Assembly (NCBI GenBank): GCA_024811115.1
Contig: JAKOGH010000118.1
Coordinates: forward strand, 1 to 22,020
Direction of reading: 5' to 3'
DNA: 22,020 nucleotides
Origin: Terana coerulea
Lineage: Eukaryota > Basidiomycota > Agaricomycetes > Polyporales > Phanerochaetaceae
The translations under genes were made by a program, and so were the position numbers. This document shows positions 1 to 8,941 of the stretch, piece by piece (the first letter of the stretch is position 1; every line of letters begins with the position of its first letter). Under the pieces are notes generated by a model, which saw nothing but the letters and a program-made list of their open reading frames with translations, had not been told where the DNA came from and did not search any database.

Positions 1-906
1 GCTTCTTCGTCAGTCCCACCCTTCCGCATGAAAGAACGATACTCACCGGGAGGATATAACAGGACACCTGCGGACTCGACTTTACCGTCCAGCCTCCGGA
101 GCAGCCTCCTTTCGACCTGAAGTACGCCGTGTCGTCCTTTCACGTTCGTATGATACTGAGCCCTCTGCCGCAGCAACGTCGCCATCGTGGGCAACGCCAA
201 CTGCGCGTCGACGTGCGCGATGTTCAGCACCCTCATGTTCGAGCGGCATGGCACCAAGACCGCCATCTTCGGCGGCAAGCCCGGCGAGCAGCTGCAGTAC
301 AAGGGTGCGCGCCCTCTCCCCCGCCGTTTCTGGTTTTGCACGTGCTCACTGGATATATGCGTGCAGGAATGGCGGAAACCAGGTCTTGGAGTGGGTGGAC
401 CTTGATGATGAGATCAAGACTGCGGGTGTCGACAAGGTGCGTCGTGGCTGTCTCAGACCCTGCCCGCGCGCGGCTGACGCGGGGTGTGCGCCAGGACCCG
501 CTGGCGCCGCCGGACCTGCTCGTCAACGCCAACATGCGGTACGTACTCACATTGGCGCGTTTGAGAATGCGGGAGGGCTGATGGCGCGGGCAGTGTCAAC
601 TGGCGGACGGCCTGGAGCTTCTTCAACGAGGAGAACCCGATTGGTGAGTAGCGTCGAGCGTTTGATCTCAGGCTCGGAAAAGCTGACCAGATTCACAGCG
701 TACCAGTCGGAGCTTCCGCAATGTACGTCACTGTGGCATGGATCTACTCTGCGTCCCGACTAACACTGTTCACAGTCCGCTTCCCGTACACTAACGCGAC
801 CTACAACAACCCTCAGGCGCTTTGGGAATTTGCGTAAGTCATGCATGAACCATGTCAGAGCGGGATTGCTGATAGGTTCCCTTACAGCGAGTCGAAGCTT
901 TTCTAA
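1..906 (+). CDS. S41-family (tail-specific/CPAF-like) peptidase, C-terminal part
   Basis: The 3' end of a gene that starts before the window. Likely exons: 1-8 (uncertain), 63-121, 174-304 (or 174-296), 367-436, 495-538, 594-643, 699-722, 776-833 and 888-906 (TAA). Introns are 52-70 nt with GT-AG ends. The reading VAIVGNANCASTCAMFSTLM carries the CxSTC motif that holds the presumed nucleophilic serine in fungal S41 peptidases. It is followed by the family-like stretches GNQVLEWVDLD, DPLAPPDLLVNANMR, VNWRTAWSFF and RFPYTNATYNNPQALWEFA, ending ESKLF. These S41 relatives are serine endopeptidases, many of them secreted. The N-terminal half, with any signal peptide, lies outside. The 304/367 junction needs either one missing base near 374 or the alternative donor at 297. 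Family assignment is from remembered motifs; the substrate is unknown. Confidence 0.8.
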
Positions 907-1516
907 AATGCAGGCCACAGCATGTATTGTTCTGTGGTTCAATAATGCTATTGCTGATGATCTTGACCTCACGTTCGTCATGAGATGCTGGTGTTGGGCG
1001 CATAGGCATGCGGCGACTGGCAGGTTTGGAAACTGCTCGTATACTTGAAAGGGCCACTTGCAGAAATGCACGAAAGACGCGTGGGTGATAAGTGCTCGGA
1101 GCCCTGACCGAGGATTTCCTCTGAGATCAGCCTCCGTCCCCTGTCCTCTTCCAGTGCTCTAGCTCTCCTTGCATTGCGAATTGACACTTTAGTAGGTTGA
1201 TTAAGCACGGTGCATGTCGCATATGAATCCTGCGACTCAGGCAGTTTAGCTATGGTTAGTACGAACTACTACCTCCTGCACCTGCTCAGTACCCAGCTGT
1301 GTTCGAGTTTACACAGCTTGGAGTGATTACTGTACTTGTGGGAACTACTTCTCAGCTAGATGCTCGTCTACGGCAAAATGAAGGTTCAGAAGGAGGACCC
1401 TTGACAGGTGTGTTTCCCTCCTGCACAACATGCTCATAAAACGAGGTTCGTAATATTTATACGCTGCTATCGCAAATCTTCGTCTCACAGTTCTCTTATC
1501 ACTAAGTTAGCCTGCT
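907..1516. other. Intergenic region, no gene recognised
   Basis: About 610 bases between the S41 peptidase stop and the next start codon. Reading frames here are short and show no recognisable protein motif or paired splice signals. Only a TATA-like site near the next gene is worth noting. Confidence 0.5.
1454..1461 (+). promoter_or_regulatory. TATA-like box upstream of the membrane-protein gene
   Basis: TATTTATA lies 56 nt before the ATG at 1517, a plausible spacing for a fungal core promoter with a short 5' leader. It is assigned on sequence and position only. Confidence 0.35.
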
Positions 1517-2568
1517 ATGGGGCTTACCTACTCGCGATTTCGGCGCCAGCGCAGGGCAGACGATTACCGCGACGACGACAGCGACGACGATGCCTGCGCG
1601 AAGCACAACGAGATGCCCGCGCACTGGAACCTCCACTTACATTTCGACCAACCGTGGGTTCCCCAGCATGTTGCAAAGGCTCTCAATTTTGGCATTCAGA
1701 TCCTGTGCCTCATGTCCCTCGGCTTCTCGGACCTCCGCCCGCTCTACAAGATCTGCGCCGCGGAGTCGCGCAAGGACTGGGACGAGACGGCGGGCAAGCT
1801 GTGCGAGAGGCTGAACACGATCGTCGTCGTGGTACGTCGTTCCGATTATGTGGTGCCAGTAGCGGTGCTCACACGAGGCTAGGCCGGGTTGCTGCTCGGC
1901 GCGACGGCGGCGTTCGTGACCACGTCCCCGCCGCTGCCCGCCACGCTCGACTACAACGCACGCGCGACGTATTTGTGCCTGCTGATGTCGCATTCGCTCG
2001 CGCTCGGCACCTTGGTCGTCGGGTCGACGATCATGTTTGTCGTCTCGAAGTGCGAGCCGCAGTGGTTCATGCCTCGCCGGATCTCATAGCGAGACTGAAG
2101 CGTGCGCGATACTGTCAGACGCACATGGGCAGCCGTTCACGCATAATATGCACCATGTATCTGGTGGCTTATCCGTTCATCTCTATGGGAGTTTCCACCT
2201 CTATGGCGGCTCTTGGTACGGCACATGTATACTCGTCTATTACCTTCGTCCACCTGAAACGAAACTTTCTAGGCGTCTTTGTTGCGGCGTGGCGTTCGAC
2301 GGACGGTCTCGTCGTCAAGGGCTCTGTGTGGTTCCTGATTTTCCCGGTGTCGTGTGTGCCGGTATGGTGGTAGACGCAGCGGCACGTCCCACACATGGAG
2401 AAGCTCCCTACCTGCTCGAGCACGACGACCATCGTGTCCTCTCCTCCCCCGGACATGCCCATTCCCGTCATTGCGCAACCATGCCCCCACTGTGCTGCTA
2501 ATCCCAATACCCCGAACACAACTCCTCCAACTGCCAATGTGGCTGTAACGACGTACTGCGAGTCCTAG
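1517..2568 (+). CDS. Multi-pass membrane protein of unknown function
   Basis: The start is ATG 1517 (MGLTYSRFRRQRRADD). Exon 1 is 1517-1831, then a 51-nt intron (1832-1882), exon 2 from 1883, a 57-nt intron (2216-2272) and an exon from 2273. After a charged N-terminus come hydrophobic segments: AGLLLGATAAFV, YLCLLMSHSLALGTLVVGST, CTMYLVAYPFISMGVSTSM plus GVFVAAW, and possibly VWFLIFPVSCVPVWW. Two places are ambiguous. The frame changes near 2071, explained by one missing base (the next frame stays open into YPFISMG) or by an intron 2063-2132. A TAG at 2371-2373 either ends the protein or is removed by a 54-nt intron 2326-2379. The same frame then continues as a Ser/Thr/Pro-rich tail with a CPHC motif to TAG 2566-2568. 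It resembles uncharacterised fungal membrane proteins; no function is proposed. Confidence 0.6.
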
Positions 2569-2825
2569 CACACCTGAGCCCCGTTACCATGTGTAGAGTA
2601 TGCGAGTTGAAAAATCTTATCGTTACAACACCCTTGTCAACTGGTGAGCGCACAATGGCTTCAGTGCAGCCGCGCATGTCATATGCTACAAGTCAAGTTC
2701 GACAACGAAGTGTCATGCATCTGGCTATGATATCAATTCGATGATGAACTACGACTACACTCCACGATAACACGCCAGAGGGCCAATGCACATATTGATA
2801 CATGTGGTATATTACGAGCTTCCGA

Positions 2826-4490
2826 TCATGCTTGCTTCTTTTGTAGGCCCTTGGGCAGTTCCTTCAGCCATGGCAGGAACTCACGGCCTTGCATGTATGG
2901 GCGGAGGACCTCCGGGATGACGAGACCCTGCGGGACCGTCAGTACAGAGGAAATGGACGCGTAAGAAGAGACGTGCCTCTGGTGTCTGGTAGTTCTCAAC
3001 AAGGCAACAGAGAGCCCGTTCTGTGGCCGTCAGCGTGCCGTTCAGCATGTGCACGTACAACTTCCGCGTCTGGTCCTTGGTCTTCAAACCGCAGCGGACC
3101 TCAAGTCTTCGGCTCTCTGTGAGAAGGTTCAGTATAGGCATTCAACGAATATACCAGTACAAGACACTGACGGTAATCTGTGCAGTTCGAACACGACACG
3201 AGTTCCTTGTACGCGCCCTGGAACGGGAACCACGCCTCGAGGTCGTACTTCTGCGCCGCCGCGAGGTTGAGTGCGCCCGAGACGATGCCGACGACGCGGT
3301 ACGGGAGGCCAAGGCTCTGGTAGAACGCCTCCGAGTTCGCGACCATCTCGTCCAGCTGTTCCCAGCTCTTCTCCGGCGCCGTGATGCAGAACTGCTCGAC
3401 CTTCTCGAACTGGTGCACGCGGAAGATGCCCCACATGTCGCGCCCCGCCGAGCCGGCCTCCTTGCGGAAGCACGTCGAGTAGCCCGCGTACTTGACCGGC
3501 AGCTGCGTCTCCGGCGACTCGAACCACTCACCCGAGTGGTACGCCGAGATGGGCTGCTCCGACGTCGCGATCAGGTACTTTTCGTCGTCCGCCGCGATCA
3601 CCTTGTACAGCTCCTCGTCGAACTGGTCCAGCTGCGCCGTCTTCGCCATCATGTCTTTGTTCATCATGAACGGAGGCTGGATGTTCTTGTAGCCTTTTTG
3701 CGCAGGAAATGCAGACCATAGGTGATCAGGGCTTGGTTGAGGTCGATGCCGTCGTTTGTCAGGAAGTAGCCACGGTGACCCGCAATCTTTGCACCTGTAG
3801 TACTATTGTAAATATGAGACAAGATGGGGAGCTTAATAGACGCACCTCTCTCCAGATCCATAGCATCTAACCGGAGCAGCACTTCGTGGTGTGGCATGAT
3901 GTCTGTCTTCTTCTCGACCTGGGCACCCTCGCCCTTTGGATGCCATGTTCGCAGAGTTACGTTGTCGTCCTGACAGCACAGTGTTATAAGCAGGGCGCTG
4001 GCGATTACAACTAGACACGCACTTCAGTCAAGCTAACGGGGGCGTCTTTGCCGACGATGTTCCCGACGGTCGAGGCCTTTTGGCGCATCTTCGCTTCGTG
4101 CTCCTTCGCCTCCGCTCGTCTTGCTATTACTTGTTCATCCAGTGCCTTCTTCTTTGCGACGAGTTCATCTGCATTTTCTTTTGCCTAGGTCCCTGCCTCA
4201 GTCCCATCAACAGCAGATCGTGTGCAGCAACATACCTTCTTCTTCGCCGAGATCTCTTTTGCACCGCGTTCACTTCTCTGCCGATATTATTCGTGTCAAA
4301 GTCCACTGAGCTCTTGTTAACTACAACATGGCTCCATATATTCAGAGCACTCACTCTTCACCCAGTCAGTGTACATCTGGATGACCTCGTCCACGATCTC
4401 GACCGAGAGGCCTCGCTTCCGCTGCGATTCGCGGATTTCTTCGGCGTTCCCGCCCTTGTTGTCTATAAAATGCAATACGTCGAGAGTCAT
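2826..4490 (-). CDS. SES1: Cytosolic seryl-tRNA synthetase
   Basis: Charges tRNA-Ser with serine in the cytosol and is normally essential and single copy. Exons in coding order: 4490-4355, 4305-4236, 4184-4023, 3969-3846, 3794-3172, 3116-2977 and 2927-2826, coding for about 452 aa, the usual fungal length. The start [20 protein letters not shown] matches the conserved eukaryotic SerRS N-terminus. An N-terminal coiled-coil arm (INxxx[10 protein letters not shown]) precedes the class II core: [16 protein letters not shown], the serine-binding [14 protein letters not shown], motif 2 ([20 protein letters not shown]), [12 protein letters not shown] and motif 3 ([19 protein letters not shown]), then LRPYMQG and a basic end. 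One G is missing in coding sense near 4256 (VQKEIS becomes VQKRSR) and one near 3693 (RKKGYKN becomes RKKATRT). In such a gene these are probably sequence errors. The last intron uses a GC donor. Confidence 0.95.
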
Positions 4491-5068
4491 GATGTTCCGA
4501 GTAGATGTGGAATATGAAGGGGGTGAGGAAACTGGCAAAGGTGGTGGGTAAGGACAAGGAGGGTCAAGCAATGAATATAGCTCGGCATATCTAGTCGAGT
4601 CAACGAAATCTCCAATCTTATCTTACGTTGGCCCACACTTGACTCACAAGGCGGTGTGTTCTGTACAACGTTATTCAGTCAGCATAGCTTATGGTATTGC
4701 TTCGCACCGCGACCCCATGTTTGAAGAAAGCAGCCTGAGAGGACACAGAACTCTTGTCTCAAATGTTCTGCGCAAGACTGCATTTGATGAGACGCAGATT
4801 ACGATTGGCGTTAATCTTATCTAGAGACCTCAGACGCCCATAGATTACTGCACGAAGATCAACGTTCACCAAAAACGTTGTTGTCCTGTAAGGTTCCAAA
4901 AAACATTAATTCTGTGAGCAGTGCTAGAAGCAGCATGCCGTAGTGACTTGCTCTTTCCGATTGATAATAAATGTACATACCACTCAGCTGTCTCGGAGAG
5001 CTCATGTGCATTGTTACCGAACCGGTTCAAACCCTTAGCTGAGTTTTAAAGCGTGGTGATCCTCCGTG
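4491..5068. other. Intergenic region between divergent genes
   Basis: About 580 bases separate the minus-strand SerRS start from the plus-strand start at 5069, so both promoters must lie here. No gene, repeat or clear TATA box was recognised. Confidence 0.5.
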
Positions 5069-5898
5069 ATGTCCCAAACAGAATCAAGCGAGGCGAGCCG
5101 GTCCTCTTCTTCACATCCACGTCGCGCAGTAATCAGCGCGGCAGGCCTTACCCGCACCCCCATGTACAAATTCATCCGCCGTGTCTCGAGCTCCATTTTC
5201 CCCAGGCCGGACAGGCCCTGGAACGACGATGGTGAGCTCCCATTGTGAACCTTGTAATATCGGCGAATTGACACGTCGATTCTGCCTCAGCGACCTCGAA
5301 TGCCCCGCAGATAGGGAAGAAGCGGCGGCTGAGCGACGACGAGGAGACCCCATCGGGAAGCATAAAGAAGTCGAAGCGGGGGCTTTCAGGAGATGAGACG
5401 GATCGAGAGGAGACCCCGTCGCAGGTGGACCAGGACGGCACTGCGGAGGGCGTGAAGGAGGTCACGCAAGGTGTGCAGGACGTCGAGCTGGACGACGGCA
5501 AGACTAGTACCAGTGCTGCCCCGGAGACCGCGCCGACGGAGGAAGCAGCCGCCGTACCACTGCCCGAATCGCCGCTTCTCGAGGCACAACCCACCGAAGC
5601 TACTGAGTTGGCTACAGCCGACGTACCTGCTCTTAGTGAGCCAGCGGAGGCTTTGGCGGAGTCAAGCAAGGGGGAAGAGGTGGCTGAGGTTGATGGTGTC
5701 AAGCCCGAAGAAGGCAAGGCAGAGGCGAAGGCGGATGTGAAGATAGACGGCACCCAGGACGAAAGTACTATCCCAAAGGTTGCGCCTGCGCCCGTCAGCC
5801 AACACACCGATACTAAGGAGGTCGCTGAGAAGAGCTCTGCTGCTGGAGAGAATAAGGACGAGCCAACAGAGAGGGTCTCAGCAGTTGCTGCCCAGTGA
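5069..5898 (+). CDS. Acidic, probably disordered protein with nuclear-type basic patches
   Basis: Two exons, 5069-5231 and 5291-5898, joined across a 59-nt intron (donor GTGAGC, acceptor CTCAG, phase 1), giving 256 aa. The ATG at 5069 is the first in frame and starts MSQTESSEASRSSSSHPRR. The N-terminal 55 residues are Ser/Arg-rich and include a compact segment (TPMYKFIRRVSSSIFPRPDR, then PWNDD) that is probably the conserved core. Next come lysine/arginine patches GKKRRLSDDE and IKKSKRGLSGDE, each followed by an EETPS repeat (DDEETPSGS, DREETPSQV), suggesting nuclear localisation signals beside kinase-type sites. From about residue 105 the protein is almost entirely Glu, Ala, Thr, Pro, Val and Lys, low complexity with no predicted globular fold. 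Function is unknown. The intact frame across the junction supports a real gene. Confidence 0.75.
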
Positions 5899-6677
5899 GA
5901 GGGACACCCGGTCGGATCTACAGCTATCTATCATTGACTATATGTGTGCTGACTACTCTTCAACGCAAGGAGGTGTATTTTGAATTATATCTAGTGTACT
6001 GCCATACCCATGTAATCCATCGTCCAACATGTCGATAATACCCGCCGTTTACCACCACACTTTCCTTACCCATCTCCACATTGCATTGCCGGCTATCAGC
6101 GCTCCTGCAGAATCTGGGTAACTATGCGTGCGTGCGTGAGCAACCGATCGGTCTAAATAAACTCGAATATTGCTACTACAGCTAGTTTGAAGGAGTGGGC
6201 CGGTATGTGAAAGCCGCATATATTAACCACAGTTATGCTGAATCCTCGTCTCTAGGGAATCAGTAGATGAAGAAAAATATGCCAGCATATGACTGTCCAA
6301 GAGGTGCGCATATATATCCATCCTGGTGCAGGTGCAGGTGAAAGAGCTCTTGCTATCGATAACCGTCGATGTCTACTTTACCTTTTCTCCAGGCTCGGTG
6401 CTATCTCGTCATCCTTAGATCCAATGGAACACGACTGAAGAGCTCAAGTATCGCGACCTACTTTCTTGCTTCCCGTCCTTTGCGCGAGGAAACGGGCACA
6501 TCGGCGAATCCATAGTCGCTCGGAGCGCTCAGCCGCCTCTTGCTCGTCATGGTGCGCCACATTTTCCCTTCGTGTTTGCGATCCGTGCTGACTCCTTGCC
6601 TTTCAGATGGTCTTTACATCTGCACAGACGTCGTTGAAGTATGCATACGTCTTCTAAAGGCATATCCAGAGGTACCC

Positions 6678-6736
6678 GTTCTCAGGCTCGTGAGACCCGC
6701 CACAGTCCAACTTCTGGCCCTGATCACTTGACCACC
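6678..6736 (+). promoter_or_regulatory. Conserved upstream block, copy 1 (2OG gene 1)
   Basis: Two near-identical words recur at almost the same distance from both oxygenase starts. GTTCTCAGGctCGTGAGACC begins 163 nt before ATG 6841, and TGATCACTTGACCACC begins 120 nt before it. The surrounding sequence has diverged more, so these may be retained regulatory sites or just residues of the duplication. Confidence 0.45.
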
Positions 6737-6777
6737 GTACGAGGCAACGGAAATGGCGCGCAACACCATCCAAATCG

Positions 6778-6784
6778 TATATAT
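6778..6784 (+). promoter_or_regulatory. TATA-like box of 2OG gene 1
   Basis: TATATAT (in CGTATATATGG) lies 63 nt upstream of the ATG at 6841 and just downstream of the conserved block. The spacing suits a core promoter. No equivalent strong TATA is seen in the second copy. Confidence 0.35.
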
Positions 6785-6840
6785 GGACCATCCGTTTGAA
6801 ATGCATTGGTTCATCCACCCGCCTTACGGCCAACAATATA

Positions 6841-8416
6841 ATGACACACTGCAGCTCCTCCCGCCTTAACACACTACACGCCTGCCCCTCCCACCACAGA
6901 GGATTGTAGGTTTTTCTCTCACTACGTATGCAGCTGAGTGAATGTTTCTTCAGTGGAGTATGCCGATCTGGCCATCGTCGACTTATCCAAGGCTGCAACC
7001 CCGGAAGGTCGCATGGAGCTTGCAGGAGAAGTTAGAGACGCCATGCGTACTCACGGGTTCTTATACGTTATCAATCATGGATTATCTGGACTACAGGTGC
7101 GTGCGTTTTCGCGTTCTTTGTCAGGCCGCGACTCATGCGCCTGGATGAATGCAGAAGGACAGAATGTTTGATATCGGAAATGCAGTGTTTACCCAGGTAC
7201 CGGAGGACGTGAAGAAGGGGTACCTAAGCCGGATTGTCGAGACCGGCTCTTACCAGGGATACAAGCTTCGTCAGTACTGGGTGAGCTTCCTGGTCCTCGC
7301 CCGTTGGATGACAGCTCTGACTGACCCTCCGAAGCATATCGACGGCGGCGTGCTTGATCAAATCGAAACGTATGCGTGTATGTTGTCAAAACTTATCTTT
7401 GTTGTGGCCTGTCCCTGAAACTTTCGCCAGTGAACCGAAACGTATACCAGAAAGAGCATCCGGAGGTCCTTCGTCCTCTGTTATCGGAGCTTGATGCCTT
7501 TGCCCGACACAACCATTTCGGTGTTGTTCACCAGGTCCTCCGGTGAGTAAGGAGGTCGCTTGGAAATCGATTACTATTGACGGTTCTTGTGAAGGCTTCT
7601 TGCGATTGGCCTGGAGCTCCCTGAAGATACGTTCGTGGATATGCATGGTTGGAGCGCCGACGGCGAAGCTTATGGTATGACCGGTCACATCTTGCGCGGT
7701 CGCCCTGCTGAACATCTTTCGCAGTGAGGTTCATGAAATAGTTCGTACTATTTCAGTCCAGTCCCACGGCTCCACCAACGCTTACAAGCGTGGTCTAGCT
7801 TCCCGCGTTCTTTGGAGGAGGAAACTAAATCCAACAATGTCTGGCTCAAGGGCCACACAGGTATGTGTACAGGCTGCGTCCAAGTCGTCCGGAAAATAAC
7901 CCGCTCCACAGACGTAGGAAGCATAACTGTCCTCTGGTCCCAGCCGGTAGCCGCCTTGCAAATTCTCACGTCTGAAGGCAAGTGGAAATGGGTCAAGCAC
8001 ATCGACAACGCCCTCGTCAGTGGATCTCTTAAGTGACACTATCATATCCCGCACTGAGTTCGGCCCCGCAGGTTATCAACGCGGGAGACTGCATGGAGTT
8101 CCTCTCTGGCGGGTACTACAAAGCCACGATTCATCGTGTTGTGCAGCCACCGGCTGACCAACGTGGCTATGATCGGCTCGGTGCATACTACTTTGCCATG
8201 CCGAACGACGACATCAAGCTCGTACCTGCCTCCAATAGCCCGGTTCTCCAGGAATGTGGTATCAGGAGACGATTCGAGGACAAGGACGCGCCGACCACTG
8301 AAACGTGGCGGAAGGGCCGGGCCGTCTCGTACGGCAAAGCGGACCTAAAGAAAGGGAAGGAAGAAGGCGTTGAGGAGGAGCATGTCAATGGTATAGTGGT
8401 AAAACACTTCAATTGA
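6841..8416 (+). CDS. 2OG-Fe(II) dioxygenase, isopenicillin-N-synthase-like, tandem copy 1
   Basis: Ten exons: 6841-6905, 6954-7096, 7155-7280, 7335-7377, 7431-7542, 7595-7674, 7725-7740 (16 nt), 7799-7860, 7912-8015, 8072-8416. The N-terminal DIOX_N-type region reads YADLAIVDLSKAATPEGR and THGFLYVINHGLSG. The double-stranded beta-helix core holds the iron ligands in KGHTDVGS (His, Asp) and ATIHRVVQP (His). The usual RxS that binds 2-oxoglutarate is RLG here, in DRLGAYYF. The enzyme should couple oxidative decarboxylation of 2-oxoglutarate to oxidation of an unknown small molecule in the cytosol. Exon 1 is 65 nt against 67 in copy 2: losing one AC unit just after the ATG puts the start out of frame with HYTPAPPTTED. 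As written, the first usable in-frame ATG is near 7013. The rest of the gene is intact, so this may be a sequence error. Confidence 0.85.
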
Positions 8417-8941
8417 CGACGTTCACCGGCCCACTGTTTTCTTCGACGCCTCCACACTGATGACTTGTAAAAATTCTATCTACAACGTTCTGCACTAGGA
8501 ACATGACTTTGGCTCACGCCAATCTCAGCGTTCAAAGTTAGCGTTGCGTTGCTTTCCGGCCAGCAACTTTCGGTAGTAAAACATATATGCCGAGACTATG
8601 ACCTGACGCAATATCAGCGGATCGGGCTGAGAGCACTGTAAGCCTACGTTTAATATGGTGTGCCACACATTTTCGTACGTTTACGCCTCAGATACTGACT
8701 GATTTTCTGATCAGACAGCCCAAGGCATGGAGCGAAGTGCGTCCAACTGAGCATGATTATTTTCTTTCTGGAGCTTCGTGTTCTCAGGGCCGTGAGACCT
8801 TCTCGCGGTCGAAGCTCGGGTTGTGACCACTTGACCACCCTGTATGGCACGGAGACGGCACGTCGTAGGACGTGTCTCTCGTACATAACTTGGCTATCGA
8901 CAATCTGCGAGGGCTCACTCTAACTTGGGTCCGACCTCATC
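8417..8941. other. Spacer between the tandem oxygenase genes
   Basis: About 525 bases with no gene recognised. The last 165 bases resemble the upstream region of the first oxygenase gene, showing that the duplicated unit included 5' flanking sequence. Confidence 0.5.
8780..8839 (+). promoter_or_regulatory. Conserved upstream block, copy 2 (2OG gene 2)
   Basis: GTTCTCAGGgcCGTGAGACC begins 162 nt and TGACCACTTGACCACC 118 nt before ATG 8942. Spacing differs from copy 1 by only one to two bases. Confidence 0.45.

Larger units (their letters stand above)
5899..6840. other. Intergenic region and upstream region of the first 2OG oxygenase gene
   Basis: About 940 bases with no recognised gene. The last 165 bases contain sequence blocks shared with the region upstream of the second oxygenase gene and a TATA-like site, annotated separately. 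Confidence 0.5.

Noticed and set aside
1408..2373. A single 321-codon frame on the plus strand
   Set aside because: Its first part overlaps exon 1 and exon 2 of the membrane protein in a different frame and reads as Arg-rich shadow. Only its end (from about 2071) is genuine coding sequence of that gene.
3023..3721. A 232-codon plus-strand frame over the SerRS gene
   Set aside because: It is the antisense shadow of conserved SerRS core exons, Arg/Leu-rich and without domain features.
5172..5807. A 211-codon minus-strand frame
   Set aside because: It is antisense to the acidic protein gene. The Ser/Ala-rich composition follows from complementing Glu/Ala/Thr codons, and the plus-strand frame has a consistent start, intron and stop.
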